A stretch of 64,000 nucleotides of DNA from Symbiodinium natans (lineage: Eukaryota > Sar > Dinophyceae > Suessiales > Symbiodiniaceae). The notes beneath the pieces are model-generated. The model saw nothing but the letters and a program-made list of their open reading frames with translations, had not been told where the DNA came from and ran no database searches. Position 1 is the stretch's first letter, and every line of letters begins with the position of its first letter. Positions 41,647 to 52,000 of the stretch are shown here, one piece after another. Made by a program: the position numbers and the translations under genes. The stretch is taken from contig CAJNDS010002264.1 in NCBI GenBank assembly GCA_905221605.1, forward strand, positions 62,001 through 126,000. The letters run 5' to 3'.

Positions 41647-41738
41647 CCGCTTTCGTCGTTCTCAAGTTGCGCGTCGTACCTCAGGTCAAGCACTTTTAGG
41701 TGCCGTCCCAGGGAGGAAAGGTAGCTCCACCACGAGAC
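41647..41738 (-). CDS. Candidate exon of unidentified protein
   Basis: A 92-nt minus-strand exon with acceptor TCTGTCACAG and a near-perfect donor AGCGG|GTAAGC, encoding VSWWSYLSSLGRHLKVLDLR followed by YDAQLENDES. The LKVLDLR run resembles part of a leucine-rich repeat, but one motif is not enough for a call. The upstream frame remains open to 42035. Confidence 0.4.
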
Positions 41739-41985
41739 CTGTGACAGAACCCTAGTGCTGGACACAGCTTGAGGTACTTGAGCAAAACTTAACCAATGTG
41801 AGATCATGAGTTTGAGCGCATGCGATCCCAAGACAATGGCTCGGCCCACCAGCGTCTGGACCTGGCTTCCACACGCTTTTGGCCCTTGGGGGTTCCCACC
41901 ACAAAAGCGCGGGCTGACAAAGAAAGGATCCAATTCGATCTCTGACAAGTTCACCCAGCAGCTCCGCAGAGCAAACCTGGAGAAC

Positions 41986-42417
41986 TTATGCCCGCGCAAG
42001 ACTTGGCACAAGGAATACGCCAGCCAGCATGCCACTCAGCACCGTGCCGCCCCCAGAAGGGTTGAACCTAACAGCATGGTGCCGCGCTTTGATTGCGCGT
42101 GCTCTCGGCATCTCTGGGGAAGAGGCGTTGCACCCGGCTATCCGGAACGTAACTCTTGACAGGGCGACTGCCTGGGTGGAACATTGTGTGGAATCTGAGA
42201 AGACTGGCTCCAATATGGTCCAACTCATCCAGTTCCCCGCGCCTTGGTCCGCAGGCGCAATTCCCGCTGCAGCAACGAACCCAGGATGACTTCTCCAGCC
42301 TGGCCACCGCGAGCTCTGCAACGATGCGCCCCTTAATTCTTTAGATTGCCTACTCTCACACTGTACTATGAACTTGTGGAAAGACCAGCCGTCGCAACAA
42401 ACCCTGGACAGTAGCAT
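41986..42417 (-). CDS. Candidate coding segment, hydrophobic C-terminus
   Basis: A 143-codon minus-strand frame with a good internal acceptor (TTCCACCCAG|GCAGTC) that would begin an exon AVALSRVTFRIAGCNASSPE, ending GGGTVLSGMLAGVFLVPSLA and a TAA. The plus strand also carries an open frame here (42029-42289). I favour minus because of the acceptor and the strand of neighbouring genes, but confidence is low. Confidence 0.3.
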   Translation of the reverse strand: MLLSRVCCDGWSFHKFIVQCESRQSKELRGASLQSSRWPGWRSHPGFVAAAGIAPADQGAGNWMSWTILEPVFSDSTQCSTQAVALSRVTFRIAGCNASSPEMPRARAIKARHHAVRFNPSGGGTVLSGMLAGVFLVPSLARA

Positions 42418-42419
42418 GT

Positions 42420-44270
42420 CTGTCTTGGCTGTTTTGCATCAACAAAGAGCGCGACGTATATGCACTTCACGGGTATGCAACTTCCGAACTGTAGAAACCA
42501 GAGTGTTGCAGGCAGCATTCGGACATTCAAGAGGCAAGGGGATGGCGTTTTATTGGGGGGCCCCTTGGGCAGAACTCTTAGGCAGAGCTGTTAGTCTGTT
42601 CAAGTTGGGGTCGCCCCGCCACTGCCAGCAGTGCGACAGCAGACACCAGCCGAAGAATGGGCCTTTGCTGAAACCCAGCTTCGACGGGAGAAGACATGAC
42701 AAGAAGCAAGCAAGCCATGTTGCTTCTCCAAGGATTCTAAGGAATGCGTCAGTGGTTGTGTGGTTGCTCGGCTTGACGACTGAACAACGAAGTTTGTGTT
42801 AACGGCGGGACTTGTGCGAAATCCTTGCCTTATGTGCTCCTCCTTGCCTCGGCCGAAAGGCGTCTAGAAGAAGCACACCTGCTTTCCTTCCCCCGCTTGA
42901 TCAGGAGAAACCGCTCCCACAGTGCTGTCAAACGTGAAAATGACGTGAAAACATCCGCGACCCCCTTGGGCCTTCCGGGATCCCCCTTCCCCTCCTGAAG
43001 AAGCCCCTGCGACTTCCGACGAACAACCTTCTGACCCCCCCTAAACCCAAGCCTCCCTTCTCTACGTGGTTTATGGGTCGGCGCTCTCCGTGTCTTCTTC
43101 CTCGACCCACGAGGTAGGTCAACTTGGTGAGATGCTATGCTGTTATGCTATCGTGCATCATGAATTGTATGCTGAGAGCATACGAAGATCACGCTGCACT
43201 TACTTCCCGTGGCGCAAATTGAAGGGAGTTCATACTCTGCCGGAGGCTTGTGCTGGTATTACCTGGTATCCGCTGGTATCCCTGTGCTGTGCGTTGCAAC
43301 TGCTGGGCCCGCTGCGGTCGCAAGGGGAGCACACTGGGAGACACCTGTCAAATATCTGACACACTCAAGACTTCAGACGAATTAAGGCTTCAGAATGCTC
43401 GGAAGCAGCAACAACCTTGAATGAACCTTACCGCTGCCACCAGAAAATTCTCCATGAGATGTCGAAAGAGCTTCCGGAAAAGCTTTGCGGCAACATTGTT
43501 GGTTTGCTGCTCTTCTGTGGCTGCTGCATACGGTTGGTCGGACCGTTGGACCCTATTTGGCAAAAACAAACCAAAACAAAAACGCTCATTTGACAGATCA
43601 ACGTGTGGCAAAGACACTCAAAGTGACTAAAGTCTTTTGAACTGTCAGCGTACGCACAGGACGCTTGCTGACCCATCGCGATGCCCACGCGCCTCGGCCT
43701 CTGGAAGGCCTTCCCGTGAGTCCTGCGAGTGATTCTAAACAAATTGACAGAGAAGCGTCAGGGAGGCAGGCTCCTGTGCCCAGGCCAGTCCAGCAAGTGA
43801 GAACATGACCTGCCAAGGTGGCGAAACACACACAACCGTTGGGTTACAAGCTTTCGACGGTGTCTGTCACTCGTTGCTTTTGTTTGCATCAGCTCTGAGC
43901 GCGGTCGGCACTCGGCACAACCCTTTCAGGGTCGATGAAAGTGCCTGAATCTTCGCACCGGAAAAGCCCTTTTTTGAAAAGGACGCAAGGAAAACGGGTT
44001 TTCGTGCTAAACTTGTGCTATGCAGGTCACTGTCGAAGCCTCATTTGGCCAAGCCTCATATCGCTGACGGCGTTTCGTACTCGCGAGCACGCGATATAGA
44101 GAATGAGACTGGGGGAAGGAAGCAAGGGAGCGAAATAAAGGCAGAAGCCTGATTAGCACTCACATCCTCCTTTGGGTCTCCAGATTCTTGGTCGCTGGCG
44201 GAAGGAGTCAGCCCAGGTCTTTGCCAGAAAGTGGAGCATCTCCTGCGAACACGGCAAACCGATGGGCCAC
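42420..44270. other. No convincing gene
   Basis: About 1.8 kb with scattered short frames. A minus-strand stretch near 43440-43520 (AAKLFRKLFRHLMENFLVAA) is helix-like but has no clear splice boundaries, so I do not call it. Confidence 0.3.
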
Positions 44271-44520
44271 TTCATCCCTCGAGTTGTTGCCGCTGCAGCA
44301 TCTTTTCATCTCTCCAGCGGCGCAACTGATATTTGTGTTGATTTTGTGTTGCTTTGTCTGCATTTTTGCTTGGACGTTGGAACATGTGGGAACCTGAGGT
44401 CGAAATGGCCCGAAGGAAGAACACGATGCACCCCTTGTTCAAGCGGCGAAGCATCGGCGTGCTGGTGCTGGCACATGCCGCCACATTCATCAAGAGGCAG
44501 CTTGCAGCGAACTTGAAACC

Positions 44521-46083
44521 GCGGCATGGGTCTCCTCCAGATCGATGGTCTGGTCACCGTTAGCATCAATTGCTTTGAAGAGATCTATCAGCTTGTCTGT
44601 GGGGACCTCAGTGGCAGAGATATGAGACTGCCAGGGGAGAGCAGGGAACTCGGCATATATCTGGGTCGCATGCAGTTGCTGGGGCGCACTGCTCAAAAGC
44701 TGTCAAAAGCTCCTGCAAAGGCGCAGCATGTGCAGTGCCAGTTTTGTCCAGTATGCATTGTGCCGCACTGCCAGCTTGCGCTTGGCTTTGCTGCTCCCTC
44801 CATTCCCTCTTGGCTGCATGGCTCGGCATGGCCCCGCTTTGCCCCGTTCTTCGATACTTGAACTTGCAGTGCGCATTGCCGTTATGTTTTTAACACCATC
44901 CTGAGAACAATCAATAGGTCTGTGGTGCTTTATGGCCAGTGCACACACCATAGTTAGGAGGAAAACCATGTGACATGATTCTCGCCTCCCCCATGATCCG
45001 ACGCGATGTTGAGTTGCCAGGCCAAACCCTCGAAAAACCTCTCAAAGAAGATTCGTGGCGACGATTAAGTTCTGCCTGGGAGGGGCCTCGGCCCCGACTC
45101 CTAGGTGGCCTCTTTGCGATCAGCCGAGTTGTCTTTTCTCACATGGCCCAACGGCGTCGATGTGAGCTTGCGGGCTTGGGGATCCCAAGCCTTCCCAGCC
45201 CCCCCCCACAGGGGCTAGAGGAACCAATTCAAGAACATTCAACAAATAGAAACTGCATTTCTGAACAGGCTCCTGCTGGTCGATGGCGCCGCTTTGGTCA
45301 CGGTCGAAGAGCTGGAAGGCCTCGCGCAGGTCCTCAAGTCCTCGCAAAGGGTCGCAAGCCTCTCCCTGCAACGGAAATGCAAGAAGCCAAGCCGTCCAAG
45401 TCTTGACACTACACCCTCACTACACCCGTCTGGCCTGGCAGCCCAGCTTCCTGCGTCGCAAACTCTGAATCGAGTCGAGCTCTTGAAGCGAGTTTTGTTT
45501 TTTGCAGCTTTTCATTTGGTGAACCTGGTTCGGGTTTGTGAAGCACCCACTCTCAGTTCCGTGTCTCGGTGCCTTCACGGCATCCAGGTAGGCTGCCACA
45601 AAGTCCGCGTACGTCAGCTCATTTGGGATACGTTCCAGTGCCTGCGCACAGAATATACAAACAACGCTTCTTGTTGCGGTGCAGCTCTTCCTACGAGTAC
45701 GAGGCTTTAATGAGAATGCCTTCTCCGATGCATCGGGCAAAAGGCCGAAAAGCTGTGTGAGAACCTCGTCGCTACAAGAGCTCTGCCACACAAAAACATT
45801 TTAAAATTGTACGGATATTGTAGTCACAAGGTGTTCAAGGGAAATGAAAGTTTGCGTGCTGCAGGCGGGCTAGGATTCATGGCATGAGGATGTCCGAGAT
45901 TTCGGGAAATTTAGAGGCTTATCCTCAGGAGGCGACCTTCCGCATGTTGCTGTAGGACACAGTCCCTGTGCCATCATAGTCGTAGAGCTTGAAAGCGTTC
46001 CTGGGCTCCACAATCGCGGCCAAGCTCCCGATGCAAATTGGAGGCACCATATTGAATGCCATCGTCGAGCCGGGGAGCTCCAG
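44521..46083 (-). CDS. EEP gene: C-terminal EF-hand module (exon cluster)
   Basis: Exons: 45937-46083 (LELPGSTMAFNMVPPICIGS, then FKLYDYDGTGTVSYSNMRK, with a loop D-Y-D-G-T-G-T-V-S-Y-S-N); about 45705-45782 (SSCSDEVLTQLFGLLPDASE); 45573-45641 (ALERIPNELTYADFVAAYLD, AVK); 45273-45365 (LEDLREAFQLFDRDQSGAID, QQ); from 44712 (ELLTAFEQC), supplying Glu-12 of the DRDQSGAIDQQE loop; about 44521-44606 (DKLIDLFKAIDANGDQTIDL, EE). The loops DRDQSGAIDQQE and DANGDQTIDLEE have canonical 12-residue EF-hand form; the first loop ends in Asn instead of Glu. The split of the second loop at CAG|GAG implies a GA donor. One further exon may lie at about 44400-44495 (LRRLNKGCIVFFLRAIS), low confidence. Confidence 0.75.
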
Positions 46084-49000
46084 CTGTCGTTGATTCAGGG
46101 GCACCTGCGCCTCCTTGCCTTATTCCACGAAAAACTTTCGGGACTTTCGGGACATGACATGTATTGCAACGCAATTGACCGTCTTCTGTGCCTGCTAGGG
46201 AGAGGAACCACTCCCTGGCCAATTGCTTCATGGTGTGCAGCCGTGACCTCGGGAACGATATATGCAGGTTGCAAGTCCAGGTTCGTGTAACATGGCGTTT
46301 TGAGGCACGCACCTGCAACGGAACTGAGCGACTATCGGCACCTCAGCTTGATCCGCACCTTGCATATATCTTGTTTTGGCCACTTGCTAGGAGTGTGGCG
46401 TGGTCGGACGGCTGCTCATCCTTCACAGGGCCACAAAAAAAAAACACCCCCGTCATCTTTCGCTCTAACCAGCTGAGTCCGAAGCATTAGGGATCGGCTG
46501 TTCTGGCGAGACATCTGGAATCTCCTGTGTGACATCAGACGGTGCAGAGAGCCAATTGATTAAGCGTTAAGATACTCTATAAGTACGTTTCGAGCCCGTT
46601 GCTGTGACCGGAAGACTCGCGAGAAGCAAGACCCAGTCCTGCACATCAACCAACTCCAGCCTTTGAGATTGGTAGAGGATTGCGTCGATCCGCATGCACC
46701 TGGCAATCAGGTCAGGCTGTGTACATCCGAGGGCCTCAAGGCGCACCTGGCCATCGTGACGCTGGTAACCTTGGGAAAGGGAAGCTGGATCTGTGTAGGA
46801 AAAATTCGCATGTACTCGCATGAGCATCGCATGCGCTGCCCCGAGCGCGTGGCACCCGTAGGTGCATCCGCGCAATCAAAGGTGAAGGGGTGCAGCTGCA
46901 CCTCGGAAAATTCTGTGCAGACAGTCATGTTCAGCATGCTTCAGCAGGAGCAGGAGCAGGAGTCTTGACGGGTATGCTGCGACGGCTGCGTCTGCACCTC
47001 CTGGTTGAGCAGTGAGATGGTGTTCGCGATGCCGCGGAGCCGGCCGAAGGACGTGCAGTTCAGGTCCCCTGTGAGGACCACGGGAGCCTCTCGAGCACCT
47101 TTCGGCACAAGAAGTCTTGCAAGAGGTGACATGGAGGGCGAACATGGGCGAACAGCATTGACAAGGAACAAGGCTTGACACCAATCACATGGCTTTCCTT
47201 CAATATCAAAACCGTACAATCTACGTGACAAACATCTGTTGGGAGCCGCGAGCCGAATCCGCAATTAAGAAATTAGCGGGTTCTTCAGCCCGTGGCACCA
47301 CAGCCTCAGCCTCATGCTCGGCCACGGTTCCACGTTCCAGCGTCGCGGCGTCGGCGGGCAACAAAAATATTTGCGATGTAACGACGCATGGGTGATCCCA
47401 CAGCGAGGACAGTGACGAGGATCGGTCCGGACGCTTACGGACCACTGCAGTAGTTAATTTAGTAGCTGTCACCAAATGGTGTGTGCTCCTGTACTTCTGA
47501 GGGCAGAACGAAACCACAAAACAGGTGCCCAGAGGCTTGCTTGTCATCCCTTGCGAAAGGGGAAGACTTGAGTTCAGGAACCAACAGCGGCGACAGCAAC
47601 GAGGATCGCGACCTGCACCTGCCCGATGCTTGACCAGGACACGTCCGATTCAGATTTCAGTCACTGAGGCGACAATTTGCCATCACCTCATGATTCCAGA
47701 GCCCCGCTTGAAGCTGTACTGCCTCATTGATCACCTGAGACCTGAATGCAACCATAAGCCTCAGAAATCTCGCACCCGAGATACCTACAGACATGTTAGT
47801 GAAGCAGCTGCAATTGTTGCTTGACACCGTGTTTGATGCAAGACTTGTGACACTTTGTGACACATGGACTCCATTGGACTTGGTTTCTTCGCGTACGAGT
47901 ATCGACACGTTGCCTACAACGACAACCCGACAAGAGCCCGCCACGAACCCAACAACAGTGACAACCCGGGAACACAAGCCCAATGAAGCTTCTGAGATGC
48001 TTAAAGCTTCTCAGTTTCTCAAAGGGCTTTCCATTGCCTCCCAAACTTCCCCAAGCTCCACAGCTCCGCAGTTTGTGACTTGGAATGAGGTGCAGGGACG
48101 TTGCACATCCTGCTCCCTATAGATCACGCGCAGGGATCGCGACTGCCGCCCTAAGCTTGGGATACATGGATGCGCGAGGGATTAAGTCGCTTTGCGGTTG
48201 GCAGTGGCCGGCGCTCATCAGTGATTTCACGGCACGCCGCCTCTCGGCTTCCGCCCCCACCAATTGGCTTGTCTTGTAGACGGAGCGGGCCACGGGTGAG
48301 TTCTCAACAAAACCACCCAGCCCGTTGACGATCACTGTGAAACATCCGCCGAGGCCCCTCGGGCCGAAGGTGTATAGGTTGTGAGAACAGGCACCCCTCT
48401 CCAAATCCACCCCCCACACCCAAAGCCAATTTTTTGGGACCCCTTTCCCCCCCCCCCCCTACCCCCTCCCCCCCTACTGCCAAGTGACGGAGCGCCCGTG
48501 GAAGCGCAGCCGCCCCATGCTCGCCGAGCCCGAACCAAGCTACGTGCACTGCCCTGGACGCCTATGCGGATGCCGCGAATATGCGCCGGGCGCTGCGCTG
48601 GGCCAGGCCGAGGCGGGTCGATTAGCGTTAAAATTAGGTACATGTTGAACGTTTGGTCCTTGAGCTGTGTTTGGTTGATATGCTTGGCGTAATAATGTTG
48701 ATACATCTTTATATACATTTCTCACATATATGTTTCTATATATATATATATATATATATTATATGTGTGTGTGTATCGTCATTGGTTCATATCATGACGT
48801 GCGCAACAGGAGTTGCAGCAAGCTTGCAACATACGGATTCCTCGCTGCTGTCTGCAAGAAGTACCCAATCGAGGTCGAGGTTCTCAAAGAAGATGGGAGG
48901 TGCTACCCAAAACGGGAAAAGGCATGAGATAAGCAGGCCTACAAGGGTGGGATGGTGCACACTTGGCATGAGGGTAGGAGGGGAGGGAGGGGGCAATTTA

Positions 49001-52000
49001 GCTTGTAGCAGGGTGTGCGCTTGCACAAGGATTGTACGATTGCAATTTTAGGATTCGACCCAGATTCAGCTCTGATAGAAGCAACTGCTTGACAGAAGCA
49101 GCAACTACTCAGAAGCACTGAAAAGACAGGAGCACATGGATGCCCCTGTGAGCTTTCCCATGACTTACACATTTCCGACCTTGATCCACATATCGAAAAA
49201 ATATCGGTTCACACGGAGATGTCTGCGCGCGGCTTTCTGCCTCTCTGATTTTCCCTCCACCCGAAATTCCCTCTTCCCATTGTTGCACCGGAGGAGGCCG
49301 GGAAGGAGTTCACAAAGTCCGCCAGGGCACGGAGAACCTCTTTCAAACTGCAAGAGCGGTGCGTTGATGTTGACTCACCGTCTACTTCCAGGGGTAGCAA
49401 CTGCTGGTGGCCTGGCCAACCTGCCGGGCTCGCAGCATGTCCTCCACTGCAGATCACTGAACTGCATGTGAAAGCACTGGTAAATTGTAAAACTTACGGA
49501 CTTAGTTGCTGCACGTATTGCAAACTCGTGCAGATCCCACTGGGCCTGAGTTGGGTCCTCTGGATTTCGTTGCAGGTGCGTCGAGACCAAGCAGATCTTT
49601 TGCTTTGTCAGCTTGGTCTCCAGCAGTGCCACGACCTCTGAAACGCGAGACATCGCAGGCTCTGTTGGCCACTCAGCCGCGCTGCTTCACGAAATCTCAC
49701 AGTTATAGAGTTATTCTCTCAAGACCGAGCCGCAGCGATTCGGTCCTTGACCAGCTTTTGCCGTACTGGGCAAAGTTTGTCGACAAACTCCACCGATGTC
49801 TCCTTGACGAGCTCGAACCTCACTGTATAATCTTACAAAATGATACATTCACAAACGTAGCTCGAAGTAGTTCCCGCGCGCTCTGTTCACTTCAATCACT
49901 TCTGCCCAGTTCTGCCCTTCGCGTGCGATAGCCCAACTTACCGATGTGCGTCAACTGTCCGCGTCAGAAACTGCCCTCTCTCAGCGCTGAAAGATGAGCA
50001 CAGTGTTCTGCAATGTTCTGATCAACAAACTGCCGGGCTCCTCGCAGGGACCTTGGGCAGAAGTGGCACGAGAGCTGTGGGAAAGGACGTGATTCGAGTG
50101 ATTCGGAGTGTTGTATAGGCCCTTTAGGCCAGGTCAGGCGCTGGTGCAGCCGTATCTGTATGGAGCTTGGCACGATGTATTTCTGGGCCCGGGCCGTCGC
50201 CACGCCACACAGCAGCCATCGTCACCTCTCTTCAACACATACCAGTAGTAGTTCGGCTATGTTCGGCTATGTTCGGCTTTAACTCGTGTTAAAGGCTGAG
50301 GCCCCAGGCTCGACGGCCGTGGCCGTTTGCGCCACCTGAGAAGCTGAGAAAGGGAGAGACTGAGATGACAATGGTGAGAATGATGACACGAGCATGAGTA
50401 GGGCAAATGTGTTCTGTGATGCGCTGGGCCACGTGGAGTCGTAGCCCATAGCTGCCAGCGCTGGCCGGAAGTGGTCATTGTAGTGGTCACACTCCACCAG
50501 ACTCAGCACGTCGCAGTCCATGGCCTCAACAGCTACGACATATCTTCCAGTGCTCTCAAACCTTTGCTCATACAGAATCCCTTGTTAGAGGCTCTTGTGC
50601 ATCTCACATGAGAAACGTTGAGGAATGTTGAGAAAGGATGCTTCAAAGGGCAGATTTGTAGAACTATGCAGCCAGAAATCGGAGCGTTGCATCTATGTAT
50701 TTTGTAGTAGCACGCACCAGGTTTCGACAACATCCGACAACAAAACCTTTGTCTTTTGGGAAGAAAAGAACCTGCACTGCGTCATGGCCTTATATACATA
50801 TGTTTGAAAAGAAGAAGAACCGTCCCAGTCCCCGGCTCGAATCTGCTCCAGAAGCCGGTCCTTGCGCACCTCCAAAGAAATTCATTCATTAGGCAGTTGC
50901 GAAAGGCGAAAAGAGAAAACGGAACAGACACCCGGTCTTTCGTGCTTTTTGTGTCCACAAGCTGTCCGTGCCTTTCCTGTGCTCGGGCCCGCCTCCCATG
51001 CAAAGCATCGTTCATGCACCGCCTCCACGGCTGCGATCTCCTCCGCGGACAGCACGCCCCTGGCGAGCGAAGCTCCACATCGTAGTGCAACAAGGCCCGA
51101 GGACATTCGGAGGGTGAGGTCACCGGCAAAATTCTTAGTAGGCTCACGCGGGGCCTGACGTAGTTGGGCCAGCCTTGGGTTGCGGACAAAGGGATTCTGT
51201 GTGATTCCGATGGACTCCGTCCTTTTTGCTTTTTAACATCCCACCAAGGAGAGAACGTGAGAGAACCGAACAGGGGACAGAGCGAGAGAGAGAGAGTAGC
51301 GAGTCAGTCCCTATCAATAGTGGAAAATGGTGGAACCGGCCTGGGTTGGCAGGTCTTCCATCGGCATGGCGCTCGCCATGCAGCCTTGGGGTCACCACAG
51401 AACCAAAGAAAGAACTTGTGTGCTTCTGCCGCCTGGCCTGAAGATCTCCCGCCTTCTGTCCTCAAAGCAGAGCAAGCAATCAAACTAATCAAACACGCGC
51501 TGCCAAAGATCGCGTTGGGCGGCGTTGGGCTTGACTTGGCATGGACTGGCGTCCGAGAAACGCTGCTCCCTTTAGCGACGATTGCTGCAGATTCGCACTC
51601 TCAGCCCTACCCGACGGCCGAAGAGGCTGCAAGCTCAATGCTTAAGGCTTAAGAGTCTTAAGAGCGTCTTCAAGCCTCTCACCTCGCTACTGCAAACGTG
51701 ACTTCTTGCGCAGCTATGCCGCTATGCACAGATTCTTAGCAAAACAACATCTCCACACTTTGTTCCACAAGGCTTCTCGGGACACTGATGGCTTTTTGCT
51801 GGAGGGTCCTTGTCTACATGGTACCAGAACGCAGAACAACGTTCGCTGATTCGTTGAAAGGTGCTCTGCATCGTCTAGATGAGAAGCTCAACAATATAAT
51901 GGTGCCAGCCGCTCGGGAAAGAAACCGGCCCCACAGGCGAACATGATCCATGACCGACGGTGAAAGCGGGCAGCCTCGTCAATGTCCACCCCGTAGAGGA

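Noticed and set aside
42029-42289. Plus-strand 86-codon ORF with plausible composition
   Set aside because: Overlaps a minus frame with a good acceptor; all well-supported genes are minus. Not fully excluded.
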